DNA of 64,000 nucleotides from positions 2,664,436-2,728,435 of the forward strand of contig JAJEKV010000072.1 of NCBI GenBank assembly GCA_021234155.1. Reading direction: 5' to 3'. Below are positions 23,577 to 34,579 of this stretch, piece by piece. The notes under the pieces were generated by a model. It searched no databases. It was not told where the DNA came from and saw nothing but the letters and a program-made list of their open reading frames with translations. This stretch comes from Isoetes taiwanensis (lineage: Eukaryota > Streptophyta > Lycopodiopsida > Isoetales > Isoetaceae). The stretch's first letter is position 1; each line of letters opens with the position of its first letter. A program made the position numbers and the translations under genes.

Positions 23577-23822
23577 TGTGGAATATTCCTTTCAATGTAA
23601 TAAAGAATATTCCTTGTAACTATGGGTGCACTTAAACAAACTAAAGAATATTCCTTTCAAGGTAATAGGAATATTCCTTGTAACTATGAGTGCACTTAAA
23701 CAAACTAAAGAATATTCCTTTGAAGGTAATAAGGAATATTCCTGATAACTAGGCGCTAAGGAATATTCCTTTCAATGCAATAAGGAATATTCCTTTCAAG
23801 GTAATAAGGAATATTCCTTGTT
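23577..23822. repeat. array of nine (A/G)GAATATTCC palindromes
   Basis: Palindromes GGAATATTCC or AGAATATTCC occur near 23580, 23606, 23645, 23670, 23710, 23733, 23760, 23783 and 23807. They are embedded in units such as 'ctttcaaggtaataaggaatattcc' and 'ttgtaactatg(g/a)gtgcacttaaacaaactaaag'. Each contains GAAnnTTC, the core of a heat-shock element, and TTTC extensions add further partial sites. The array may be purely a minisatellite. It lies 0.6 kb upstream of the small ORF at 24460. Confidence 0.7.
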
Positions 23823-24459
23823 ATCTCTATATTGTTGACTCACGCTTTACTAAACACAATATGCATAGGTACACAATATGCCTTAACATAATCCATTCAT
23901 TTGGCATTTGTTGATTTGGCAATTGTTGATTTGGTAACATGTGGAACATTGAATGCATGTGGGATATTTGAGCCCATTACTAAAAAAAAGGGTGGACTAG
24001 GATTACATCTTGGACAAGTTATGACACCGGGCTCAGAATCAAGATTACAAGCCGAGCCATAACTTTTCAACATCTAATCTCTATCCACACTTATCAATGA
24101 AGCAAAGAAAACCCTATTTATATATGCGCATTCCATTTTTGTGATATATGCATGTGGGATATTGCTAACTTTGTGTTAGGGTTGTGCTAACTGCATACCA
24201 AGCAATTGGTCTCATAATATGGTTCAACCTATACATTTTACATTTGCAAAAATATTGGATCGGCTCCCGAGGTGTGAAATCGTATGCATGGATACATCCC
24301 TTTCCTCTTCTGCCTAATTCCCAAAACAAAATCGTATGCATGCAAACATCCCTTTTATTCCCAAAATTCTGCTGCCCGCAGCCTTCATTCCGCCCCCATC
24401 GCCTATTCCGCCATCTCCTTCACTCCTTCCCCATTCCGCCCATCTCCTTCACTTCCGCC

Positions 24460-24787
24460 ATGGCCAAGTTCAAGACCACACTCCGCCAGAACACTATCCA
24501 AGCCATTGTGCTCGCTCCTCCCCGCCAAAGACGGTCCTCCTCTTCCTCCAGAAGGATCCGTGTCTTCCTCCGGAGAATCCGTGTCTTCCTCCAGAGGCCA
24601 CCCGGTTACAGTCAGGGCGAAGTTCACTCCACCAGAGGTGGAGAAGCTCATCATGGATCATCAGGCTGTCGCTTCATTGCGGGTGATCGAGTGGGTGCAT
24701 GAGGCTTACCTCGACGAGGAGCGACTCCTCGAAATGAAGATGTATGCCATGGAGGACGACCTTCATATAGAGCTGAAGATGGCCTGA
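24460..24787 (+). CDS. small hypothetical gene, probably frameshifted
   Basis: A good start context (GCCATGGCC) at 24460 opens MAKFKTTLRQNTIQAIVLAP. After one frame change near 24520 the reading continues through a Ser/Pro/Gly-rich linker to FTPPEVEKLIMDH, VASLRVIEWVHEAYLDEERL and EMKMYAMEDDLHIELKMA, then TGA. The C-terminal 60 residues are helix-forming and acidic and use GC-rich codons unlike the AT-rich flanks. That supports real coding, or a segment brought in by a mobile element. No family is recognised. The 3' side has a tandem duplicated GCAATAGTCCTTGTGACT block. An alternative is the open frame 24284-24787 without frameshift, with a weaker start. Confidence 0.4.
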
Positions 24788-24828
24788 AGATCAAGCCTTG
24801 TTTTTTGTAATCCCTGGTTTCAATTTTT

Positions 24829-24950
24829 TTGGCAATAGTCCTTGTGACTATTCTTTGTAAAGCTTTTTAATTAAATACAAAACTTGTTTTGCAATAGTCC
24901 TTGTGACTCCATTTTTTGTAAAGCTTTTTCATTAATGACGTAACTCCTCT
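24829..24950. repeat. ~60-bp tandem duplication
   Basis: The unit TTGGCAATAGTCCTTGTGACT...TTTGTAAAGCTTTTTAATTAA is followed immediately by TTTGCAATAGTCCTTGTGACT...TTTGTAAAGCTTTTTCATTAA. It may represent the duplicated 3' end of the preceding gene. Confidence 0.7.
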
Positions 24951-25399
24951 TCTCTACAAATTGTTGTGACTATTTTTTTTGCTTTAATCGTTTCTCTCGA
25001 AGTTTCCAATCGCTCTTTTAGTTAACCGAACTATTTCTATCCTTTTTCTCAGATAGATATAAGAAACATGTTTGGTACTTAGTTTGCAACTCAAGTTTTT
25101 GGTGCAACTCAAGTTAATGATGATTTTTGTCATTAATTATAAAATGCAAAGTACAACCATGAAATAGTATACCAAAACAAACATTAAAGCCAACAAGGAA
25201 TTTCAAGGTGCAGAATTTATGATCTGCGACACTAACAAAATATGGTAACCAAGCAGCCAATAGGAAAATATGTTCGAGTATTTTTCTTTAAATGCATCTT
25301 GAAGCATCCGAAGCATCACGCCAAAAATTTCGGATGTTGGTCCGTAAACCTCTTGAACAATACCATCGCATGAAATGAACACTAAACTGTAGGGTGTGT

Positions 25400-25955
25400 A
25401 TACCACACCAAACCATGCACCATACCATGCCCCACACTATCATATTCACCGTAAGCCAGCACATCCCACCACACACCACACCATTCACCACACTATTCAC
25501 CACACACCATACACCATAGACCATACACCAACTATCATATTCACGTAATCCAGCACATCCCACCACACACACCACACCATTCACCACACACACCCCACAC
25601 ACACACCCCACCATTCACCACACACCATACACCATAGACCATACACCAACTATCATATTCACCAGAACGAGCACATCCCACCACACACCACACCATTCAC
25701 ACACACCCCCCACACACACCACACCATTCACCACACACCATACACCATACACCAAATGGTGGAGTATGGAGGCGGTGGTGGGTGTGGTGGGGGGGGTGGT
25801 GTGTGGTGTGTGGTGGTGGTGGGGGTGGTGGTGGTGGTGGTGTGTAGTGGGTGTGTGTGGTGGTATGATGTGGTGTGGTGAAGTGTGGTGGGGTGTGGTG
25901 GTGTGGTGTTGTGGATTGTGGTGTGGTGTTGTGGGGTGTGGTGTGGTACAAGGTC
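25400..25955. repeat. strand-switching ACC/GGT microsatellite fold-back
   Basis: From about 25400 to 25755 the + strand is ACC/CACA-rich, with larger units 'catacaccatagaccatacaccaactatcatattcac' repeated three times. At about 25757 it switches abruptly to GGT/GTGTGG-rich until about 25950. CACACACCACACC on the left is the exact complement of GGTGTGGTGTGTG on the right, so the two halves can pair over a long distance. Frames here are low-complexity artefacts. Confidence 0.8.
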
Positions 25956-26272
25956 ACAAAATATATCAGTCGAAACAATCAAGTAACTGTTTTGATTGAC
26001 CAAAAAGGGTACAAGGCTTCTTTAAATCGAAATCTTTTTTCAAAAAAAAAAAAAACTTACATAGTCATAAAGTATACTATGGTAGTATACTATTCAAAGA
26101 TAGTGTCATTTACACATTCCTTATGATAGGAAATGTGAACACAAATGTGAACAAAAGATATATATATATAAGCCTCGTTACATAGTTCATCTTGCAAAAT
26201 CGGATACTCGGACTCATGATCATTTCGGGAAATCGAGGACTGGCCGGGTGATCACGTTCTTTCGGATTGGCA

Positions 26273-26870
26273 TCACAATGCATGACCAAAGCATCTATTA
26301 GAAATTGTCGCCGTGATGTATGTATTCATGAGAGAACCATTTAGATGTAATCTGTGACATCTATAAATAAGGTTAGAAATATTTAAAGGAACATGAGATG
26401 CAGTACATAAAAGGGAAGGCATACAACTTACTTCCATATCTCTACCAGAGACAAGAGCTTCAACATATTTGTGCATAAATCCCATCACATACAACCCACA
26501 TGATGTTAAATCGGCTCTTTGTGGCACCTCTACTTGTGAATCCGATTAACATTATTTCTCTTCATGAAATCGGCGCCTCTAGATACTTGACCGATCGATG
26601 TGGTTAACATTTGTGTGTGCAGCCTACATATCACGAAATTTAGCAGATCAATTAGCGAAGAAAAGCAAAGCAACAACTTAAAGTATTACATACCCTTTGA
26701 TTGCTTTCTCGTTCGTCGTGATAACCCCGTAAAGAGGATTCAAGGCGTGAATTCTCAGTGCGGGTAGGATCTTGAATCGATGGTGCGAAGCGTAAAACAG
26801 CCAAAGACAAAATGGTCATTCTCAAGGATAGGTGCAAGGATATGATGCCATTTAGCTACCACAATCCCCT
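26273..26870 (-). pseudogene. Ulp1/SENP-type protease C-terminal exons, decayed
   Basis: The minus-strand block 26530-26432 reads VPQRADLTSCGLYVMGFMHK, the catalytic-Cys motif of Ulp1 (PQ...CG). It ends at a GTAAGT donor after GRDME. Upstream in the same direction, 26868-26780 reads NDHFVFGCFTLRTIDSRS, which resembles the family's His (HW/HF) and Asp (DS) segment but is followed by a stop. This would complete what the + strand fragment at 10.3 kb lacks, but the two lie on opposite strands and are separate copies. It is probably the C-terminal end of the minus-strand coding unit spread over 26.3-30.1 kb. Confidence 0.6.
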
Positions 26871-27278
26871 TCATCCCTGATTTCACTATTTCAATGACAT
26901 TGATGATCCTTCAAATTTTGATTCACCCCCTTTCTTTTGCCGCTGGTAGCTTCTCTAAACCTTATATAGTTGTAAGCGGGGATAAAAAAGATTTTGCTCT
27001 TCCACTCGAAAGGCAATGTCTCATACAAGCACCTGGATTAGATTAAGATTAACATTAGAGACAAGGAATAGCAACAAATACAGCTCGGTTACAACCAGGT
27101 TATTACCTGCCATAAAGATCCACTAAGCGGCTACTCATTTTAGAGTTAGTTGCACATAAAATTGCTATGTCGATGCAATCCTTTCATTTCAGCCTACGGA
27201 CGGTTCTTGAATGGCGTGGAATGGCGTGAATTCCATAAGTTTATCCTTGTCATCATTTACATTTGTCGATCCAAGATG

Positions 27279-27543
27279 TTAGTGTCATATTAACAATTGA
27301 TCCATGACAATAAAGCATAAATTGATACCTTCCAATCTCATTTCAAAGTGGTTTAGACCCGCAAAAGCAGTAGAATATAATAAGCTACTTTGAAGTATAA
27401 GTAAGTCAATGTTAGTGTCATATTAACAATTGATCCATGACAATAAAGCATAAATTGATACCTTCCAATCTCTCGTTTCCAATTGGTTTAGACCTGCAAA
27501 ACGAGTAAAATATAATAAGCTACTGAAGTATAAGTAAGTCAAT
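27279..27543 (-). repeat. 133-bp tandem duplication containing a micro-exon
   Basis: The unit TTAGTGTCATATTAACAATTG ... GTATAAGTAAGTCAATG occurs at 27279-27411 and 27412-27543. On the minus strand each copy holds an acceptor (TTTTGC(G/A)G), a block reading GLN(H/Q) plus GRLE/RDWK-like sequence, and the donor GAAG|GTATCA. This is therefore a tandem duplication of one small exon with its introns. Confidence 0.65.
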
Positions 27544-27559
27544 GTAAGCTAGCAATTAC

Positions 27560-28270
27560 CGTTTTGCAGCGGATGTCCCTGCTCTGGTTTGCACTCTCTT
27601 TTTTTCCAGCTGTTTTGGCATCAGCTTTGACCATAAATTTAGTCGTTGCCTTGGCTGCAATCTCAAGGCTTCTTCAACATCATCTAGCTCCTTTGAATCG
27701 TCAGAAGTCTCTCAAGACAAGAAAGTGCTTCATTCTAATGTTTTGAAAGCAAGACAAAAAAGAAACACGCATCGCCAAAGAACAAGCCTTTTCCTCAACT
27801 TGAAAAACAAAGCAGCCTTCAGGATCATTTTTTCAATGTCGCCACCAACATCTTGGTAATTTTATATCGTAAAACACGCCAACGTAAGTTTCAAAATACA
27901 AAAAAAAAAAATAGAAACCCCGAAAAAGGAGAGAGAATTACTTTTCGGGCTTTCAGCTAGTTGCTCCAATAATAATAGTATTTCGGCTTCAACAGTGGGA
28001 TCTCTTTTGGAAAACAACCTCTGCTGCAAAAAATATTGAACATTAGTGAACTCTAACTACAACAGATGCAATCTTAATGTAATCAGAACGTAATCACCCT
28101 ACCTTCCACATACCCCTCTGTCTCCAAAATGATGACCGATTGCTTATGAGTTGTTGCAATTCTCAAAGGTGATGTAGATGTGGATGGACTTCCAACATCG
28201 ATAGCAAAGCAAAGATCTTTTGTGCCAGGTTCAACAATTGGGATGTCTGAGAATGGTAAATGCAACCCCT
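27560..28270 (-). pseudogene. minus-strand exons of an unrecognised gene
   Basis: The block ending at about 28104 reads HLPFSDIPIVEPGTKDLCFA and later ILETEGYVEG before a GTAGGG donor. The next block (about 28022-27945, after a CTGCAG-type acceptor) reads QRLFSKRDPTVEAEILLLLE. A third block (about 27700-27565) reads SDDSKELDDVEEALRLQPRQ and then a basic stretch before the donor GTAATT. Splice signals and frames are consistent, but I recognise no domain. The exons lie between the coiled-coil unit at 29.1-30.0 kb and the Ulp1 exons at 26.3-26.9 kb on the same strand. Confidence 0.4.
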
Positions 28271-29147
28271 TCTCAATAACATTATTCTTTTCACCTACAA
28301 CATGAAATTTTGCTATATTCAGAACTTAAGCATAGTGCACGAAACATGAATTATTTAGTTTACCTGCAGTTTTACTTCTTCCTTTCTTGATACTACCCAT
28401 GTCTGCATTGACACAATTGGGTGTCAATAAGAAATGTAAACACTTGATTCGTAATCAAGGGGAGATGTAGAGTAGATAGAAGCAAAATCAAGAAAAACAA
28501 TCGATGCAAATCAAAAAGTAACAAATGTTAATTACATGCAAGTAGGTTTTACTACAGGCAAACTTTTCACGATAATGTAACGACAAAATAGAAGTACATT
28601 AGTGTACATAGCTATCACAATGTAAAGGAAAACCAAATACTAAATTCAAATGTATTTCAGAACAAAATATTTTATCAATACACCCTATCAAATACATCAT
28701 TCAGCATTGAATGTAAAGGAAAGTCAAATACCAAATTCATATGCATTTCTGATCACATGTAAATGCAAAGTACAGTCAATGCAATACACCCTATTAATAC
28801 ACCCTGTAAAGGAATTCCAGAAAAGCACTTCATGGCATATGTAAATGTAAAGTACAGAAGCAAATACATTTCCTCTTTACAGTAAAGACAAAACCACGCC
28901 AAATCAAATGTTAATACAGTTATGTACATGATGGAAACTAACTACATCTAAGTACACTCAAACTAATTATGTAATCAAAATAGAAATAGATGTACCTTCG
29001 GAAGGGATTCCTAAGCAGTGTCGCAGGTCCTCGGACCATGAACAATCATGTACACATGTATTCGTCGTTGAAACCCTAAATATAAGACAAAATAGACAAT
29101 ATGTATGACCACAAAGTGGAGATATTACCATGGTCGAGTCAAGGCAA
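28271..29147. other. intron-like AT-rich interval
   Basis: No recognised coding. A phrase with 'aatgtaaaggaaa(g/a)(t/c)caaata' recurs near 28618 and 28710, and 'aatgtaaagtacag' recurs near 28763 and 28845, suggesting internal duplication. Confidence 0.35.
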
Positions 29148-30110
29148 TCATTGCAGCTGCTGCAAGTATTGCTTATACCGTCTTGCTGCGAGTATGGGAG
29201 CGGGCTGCAGGCCTATCGGGTCTGATCTTTCCAAATGCTTAGTCATCTCCTTTATTCTATTCTCACAGTTGGAATTAACTTCCAAATCCTTGCTGATTTT
29301 TTCAATGGCAGCTTCTAATTCTTGCAAATCAGCCTTTAAACAATCAATGGGAATCATTAGAGCATATAAGTCAGCAATATAACTTGATTTCTCCTCCTCT
29401 AAATGGGATGCCAAAGCCATTTGCACATCAGTTGGCTTCCCGCTTGCTTTTAAACCTGCCATAATCTTTGAATCGCTCACATATTTTTGCATCTTTACTC
29501 TGCACAAGTCTTGTCAAGAAGCTCTTATCACTCTCATGCTTCAACAATTCAATTTCCATTGTTTTTCTTTTCTCTTTTAAAGTTTGTATTTCATCAAGCA
29601 TGGAGGCAGAATCTAATGCTCTTGTTTCCCTCCACCTTTTCATCATTTCCAACTGCTGCCCCAATTCTACCTGAGGCATACATTTAATAGCTTTAACATT
29701 GGAATTTCATCAGAAGCTAATTTGCCAGTCGATTCTTTTTGAGAGCCTTTTGAATGAAGACTTGCACTTGCTTTCACCTCATCCCGATCAATGCTTACTC
29801 CTTTGTAATGAAGTGCATATGCTCTCCTACAAAAAACGTGCTCATACACAGAAAAAAAATCTGCCATCCAACCAGGCTTAATCCTGCACTCTTGATAACC
29901 CCTAACAGCAGGGGCTTCAGAACCCCAAACATCCTGCACTATTTGCACTAGCCCTCGAAACATGCTATCAAAATTGTTGCTCCTAAGTCGCCTCGATGCT
30001 TACCTTGTCAAACTCGGGCGGCAAGACCTCCCGATCCAAGAAGACCCACTCTTGAGTTTTCGGGCGATAGTTCTAGTGGGAGACCTTGGCATGGGCTTTG
30101 AGGTTTGTTA
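29148..30110 (-). pseudogene. coiled-coil protein exons (minus strand), frameshifted
   Basis: In minus order, 30110-30005 reads KTQEWVFLDREVLPPEFDK and ends at a GTAAGC donor. The next block, 29963-29667, reads FRGLVQIVQDVWGSEAPAVR and CRIKPGWMADFFSVYEHVF. 29679-29428 reads MKRWRETRALDSASMLDEIQ with heptad-like Leu/Ile/Lys/Glu. 29507-29148 reads DCLKADLQELEAAIEKISKD. Heptad patterning predicts a long coiled coil. At least two single-base frame changes separate the blocks. No family is recognised. By orientation and spacing it may be the N-terminal part of the unit that ends in the Ulp1 exons at 26.3 kb. Confidence 0.45.
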
Positions 30111-30189
30111 GGAGGAGATTTCCTTGGAGATGTCTTTGTTCCAAGCTTTTTTCGTCATGATCTCTTCCCCCGGTACTTCAGCTCTCTCG

Positions 30190-30350
30190 AAAATGCAAGC
30201 TTTTGGCTATGGAGGTCCTGATCTTGGCTATGGAGGTTCGAATATGGATGTCAAGCTTTCGGCTATGGAGGTTCGAATATGGATGTCAAGCTTTCGGCTA
30301 TGGAGGTTCAAATATGGATGTCAAGCTTTTCGGCTATGGAGGTTCGCGGG
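30190..30350 (+). repeat. 36-bp tandem repeat GGCTATGGAGGTTCGAATATGGATGTCAAGCTTTC
   Basis: Three full copies and one partial copy of the unit lie within an open frame (30124-30651). It encodes a 12-residue repeat near YGG.NMDVKLSA or its frame variants. The frame is probably carried by the repeat. Confidence 0.7.
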
Positions 30351-30489
30351 AGGAAGGTTGAACAGAAAGGCCGAGGAGGAGAGTTCAAAATTATTTGCCC
30401 TATTAATGATTCATTCCAAGAATAATAATTTCTGGGGGGGAGGGATTTCCTTACATTTTGAATTTGTAAATGTAAAATACGGGCACTTT

Positions 30490-30826
30490 TTTTGCCCACC
30501 CTTTCATGCTTCTACCCGGGATTCAGCAGCCTGCAGCCTCTCTGATTCCTCGACTCAGGTACAAGCTATTTCAAAGCTTCTTGGTGTTCCCGGGATTAGT
30601 AGAGCGGAAGTTTGCCATTTGGCGGGACTTCTTGGGTGTTGTAGATGGTGATGGTCGGTTTGTACAGCTGTAGAGTTGCAGTTTTTCTGTGAGTTTGTTG
30701 TGGAGTGTCGAGGTATCGCTGTCTCTTTGGGGCAGTTTTCCTTCCTCCTCACTTGCTTTGTAACATTACCATTCTTTTAATATATTGATGACACAGTTCT
30801 TCAAAAAAAAAAAAAAGAGCACCAAT
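30490..30826 (+). mobile_element. non-LTR retroposon 3' end with poly(A)
   Basis: GC-moderate sequence ends in AATATATTGATGACACAGTTCTTC followed by A14 at about 30808-30823, the hallmark of a retroposed 3' end. CACCCTTTCATGCTTCTACCC at its start is the reverse complement of part of 19007-19030, suggesting juxtaposed fragments of related elements. No ORF is recognised. Confidence 0.5.
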
Positions 30827-31058
30827 GAGGAAATTGCATTTGGGTTAGCAATGGAGTGGTTTGCAGTGGTTGGGAAACTTCCATCAGGAAAGTCCTCAAT
30901 AGCAATTTAGAATAGGGCATGTAGAGCATCTGGTTTGCCCGAAAAAAGAACCAAGAATATGTCGCGGATACAAAAGAAAATGCCTCCACAGAGGGTCAAC
31001 ACCACGTTCAATGAGCCTAGGCGGCTAGCTTAGGCGAACTGAACATGAGAAGAAAACA

Positions 31059-31694
31059 TCATTGATCTTTTGTTGTGAGGTTGATGGACTGATAGACTGG
31101 AAGACGTGACTTATGAAGATGCCCAGACAAGCACGAATCCATACAGTTCAAGTCCAAGAATGGGCCAGTAAAGTGGCACACCATCAAGCATGCAACAAGC
31201 TGCTCCACATGACGCCGATGGGCCTCATGACTAATCTGCATGACTAGTGACCCAAAATGCTCAAAGGCCATTCGACACTCCTGCACTCCATAAAAGACCC
31301 CCTCTAGTGGAAGTTATACATCCATGGAGGCTTGCTTAGCATGCAGTTGCTGAAGATAGAATGCCACCTCTTTCTGGTTATTATCCACCATAGTGGATAT
31401 CGCTCTGTCATACGAGAGGATGTGGCAGGAGATGAAACAAGCACTCGCATCTTTAGCGACGCTAATCAGATGACCTCCAAAGGCTGGATGCCATGTAGGC
31501 AGAGGTGCATCAACAGAAGATGCAGGTACAAACACAAAATTTACTACAGATGTCATTTCTTTTACCCCTCTGGATGGCAATGGCGGAAAACCTTCTTGTC
31601 TGGAAGTACCTTCAAGATGCGTTGGAGGTTGCACTGGCCCAAAAGCAGCTCGAATAAGCGACTTCCCTTGGGTTGGACATATATCAATTATCAT
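31059..31694 (-). pseudogene. unrecognised minus-strand ORF with one stop
   Basis: 31694-31314 and 31286-31059 lie in the same minus frame, separated by a stop and about nine codons. Together they give roughly 210 residues (SVVNFVFVPASSVDAPLPTW ... QECRMAFEHFGSLVMQ). A reading of that length with only one stop suggests real but decayed coding. No family is recognised. Confidence 0.3.
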
Positions 31695-32296
31695 GGCCGA
31701 AAATATTAGTCAGCCTAGGGGAAGATATCATCCATCTCACACTTACCAACATATCTCTTTGGTGTATATGGGATGTGGAGTAGCCCTTGGTGGCTTAGTT
31801 ACATCAGCAGACAGAATAAAAAACCAGTTCAACCAAGAGGTGGCCCTCATGGTCCTAGCTCGACACCGTAAGTTTGGATGCAACTACAACACAGAGATGG
31901 ACAGGATTGGAAGTTTAGTAGGATTCTACTCATTCTTCAGATGTCATTGGGACTCTCATGATGGATATGTGGTACCATCCAACTCAGCAGAGGCAGACCC
32001 ATTTTGAGTTTAAATTAATTTGTAAAGGGGATATCCTTCGATCCACCCTTCTTGGAAAGTGGCCAAAAGAACTAGGTAGTGTCGGCCCTGGGAGAAGATG
32101 GGAGGTACCCTATAGTAACCTAGGATTAGAGAAGACTGGAACTGCTGCCACGAAGTACAAGACTGGACTTGAGGCTAACCCCATTTAGTGAGAATCCTTT
32201 GTATCTATCCCTAATGGGGACATTCATTGTATAATTTATTTATATTAATACATATCCTTACCCTCAAGAAAAAGAAAAGAAAAAGAAAAAGAAACA
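31693..32296 (+). mobile_element. possible retroposon 3' end with (AAAAAG)n tail
   Basis: An unrecognised frame (31693-32007; GRYHPSHTYQHISLVYMGCG) is followed by ATTCATTGTATAATTTATTTATATTAATACATATCC and then an A/AAAAG-rich tract (32266-32294). That resembles the end of a non-LTR retroposon. The overlap with the minus-strand ORF on the left leaves the element boundary unclear. Confidence 0.3.
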
Positions 32297-32574
32297 TCAG
32301 AAGCTCTAGTATCTACAGACATACTAGTAGAAGAGGACAGAATGTGGGGTAATGCTGCTAAGGAATTCAGATCCATAAACTTTGTACAACTTTCTCATAC
32401 ATAGTATGTATTTCTCATATGTAATGACCAATTGGAATAATCTCAATAATTATCAGTAGAAAAATGTAAATTACATGACTGCTAATGGTCCAAGCTCGTT
32501 ACATCTCATTATTAGTTCTTGGCAATTCTTTGGCAATAAAAGACCATTTGTAACAAGAATCTTCTATTGTCAAT

Positions 32575-32968
32575 GTCAGCCAAGTAAAAATAATAATAGC
32601 AAAATACAATCCTAGATATCTATTTCCAAGACGAGAATGCAGCTTAAAAATGAGTTGTTACTCCTGAATAGAAAAATCACCACATTTAATTATGGACAAG
32701 TAATAGAGCCATCTAAGCCTATAATTATTATTGTAGCATTGTAATCCTACTAGCAGGTTGCAAACACCAATAAAGCATCATGGACTATCACAAAAATATG
32801 GTATCTGTCCGTCTGCCTGCCTGCTTGCCTACTATCTGTCTGTCCATCTATCTCTACTGCCATCAATTAAGAACGTTCAATTGGAACAACATTCCAATGC
32901 TTAATCCCATTAGTGTTAATATAGCTCTTCAAACAAGCATCTTCATTTGAAGACCATAACCCCCTCTT
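32575..32968. repeat. dispersed repeat R3, copy 2, with internal (CTGT/CTGC)n
   Basis: Second copy of the 4753-5160 repeat in the same orientation. The tetranucleotide tract has diverged to CTGTCCGTCTGCCTGCCTGC-type units. Confidence 0.75.
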
Positions 32969-33106
32969 AACCATTCTAGAAACTAAACAACAAGAACAAG
33001 TCCTCATAATTTATCAACATTTAGCTCAAACTTGATACACATAGTTGTAGACCATCTTTATAGCTTGCAAGTGGCTTGTTCAATTATTAAGAAAGAAAGA
33101 AGAAAG

Positions 33107-33155
33107 AATGATTTTTATCGTCCACTGAGACCAATCGGCCTATGGGACCCTTGCT
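33107..33155 (+). repeat. repeat R4 fragment (TTTTTATCGTCCACTGAGACC)
   Basis: The reading FLSSTETNRPMGP is shared with the larger R4 copies at 33930-34207 (minus) and 63745-64000 (plus). Only about 45 bp are left here. Confidence 0.6.
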
Positions 33156-33929
33156 TTAAGAAGCCCTGATTATTAAGAAGCCCATGCTTTAAGCATATCT
33201 CATGTGAAAATACATTTTCATTTTAACATTAATCTAAATAATAACACACCCACGATGTAAGATTCCAAGCATGTTGTTGGTATGGATTTGTAACATGAGT
33301 TCATCATTTACATTTAAAAGGAAACATCGGCATGTTTTTTTAAATTGCACTATATCATAACATCACAACCAAATCCCAACCTCATGGACACATTAGTAAT
33401 ATATTCTTAAGTCAATATCAATTTGCACATAGTTAAACGATGAGTGGCAATTTGACTCTAAGTCTATCGAAGAATCAATAGACGATCAAGTGGATGCATA
33501 TCATGTTACCAAAACATATATAAACCAGATTGGCAAGATTCGGTTCTTCTTGATTCTTTTATACTTGCTCGAAGCAGTTCTTGGTGCTGCTTCTTCGGTG
33601 CGGCTTCTTCGGCAAGCTTTAGGATGCTGGTGCTCCGGAATCAATCAAGAAAGCACACTAACAGAACCAGATAAATTCTATGCTTGAACGAGATCCACAA
33701 TTCTACCTGCTTACATACACTTTTGCTTTTGAAGAAGCGTAGACTGATAGTGACATTCAGACATGTGTGCATCGATTCAGGATTGAGATAGGCAGAGGAT
33801 CCGAGAGACACAAGACGGCTTGCTTTGTCAGTGTTGCTAACTGGAAGTTACTGAGGATGAGTGTCAACCTCTTCAGAATTGTATGGCCTTCGACCATATC
33901 CAGGCATGCTATGTTGAGTTGGTCCCACC
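33156..33929. other. no gene recognised
   Basis: AT-rich. A CTTCGGTGCGGCTTCTTCGGC phrase is internally duplicated near 33593-33615. No coding signal. Confidence 0.35.
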
Positions 33930-34207
33930 TAACTAGCTGCTTCATGTGATGTTGGGCACGACTTCAATGGGATTACTAAGACCACATCTTCAGGAGGTGA
34001 TGGATATGCGCATTCCAATATGTCCTCAGACACTACTTTGAAATGCATTGTTGTACAGTTTATCAACATACCTATTACTACAAAGATTTTTCCCTTGAAA
34101 ACCCTACGGGATGAGGGTTTTTCATTTCTAATTGTAAACATTTGCAGTGCTTTTTGATTGGGTCTCATAGGCCTATTGGTCTTCGTGGATGATAAAAACC
34201 CATTCAA
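33930..34207 (-). repeat. dispersed repeat R4, minus copy
   Basis: The reverse complement aligns with 63745-64000 over its whole length. Shared readings include FLSSTKTNRPM / ILSSTETNWPM, RRVFKGKIFVVIGMLI / RRVFGGKTLVAIRMLI and CAYPSPPED / SAYPLPPEV. Conservation in a reading frame across two decayed copies suggests a formerly coding end of a mobile element. The family is not identified. Confidence 0.6.
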
Positions 34208-34579
34208 TTCAATTCTAACTATAGATACGTAGGAACATCCTCTAAGGTTCCCAAGTTATTATTGAAGAAAAAAGGCATCACGAAGAGGAAACAAAAAAAA
34301 GGGAAAAATAGGTGGGTATAGAGACTACTATCGTGGGCAAATCTGGTTGTGAAGCTGGTGAATCCATTTGTGAAATTCATGATGCACCACTAGCAAGAAG
34401 TCATACACCTATGAGCAATAGAAAGCAAATGGTCTAGAAGTTAGTTGTTGATTCGCTAAGTGATGATCCTACAATACGACATAAAAAGTTACTACTAATC
34501 AAACACCAATCAAATGGTTTTATGGCCAAGGTTTTGATGCCATTTGAATATGTCCTGCCATCACTCTGCTTTCATCTGG

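Noticed and set aside
23577..23822. A CRISPR-like array
   Set aside because: Spacing is irregular, the interspersed sequence is itself repeated, and the genome is a plant nuclear genome.
25203..26003. Several Thr/His/Pro- or Trp/Gly/Val-rich frames
   Set aside because: Low-complexity translations of the ACC/GGT microsatellite.
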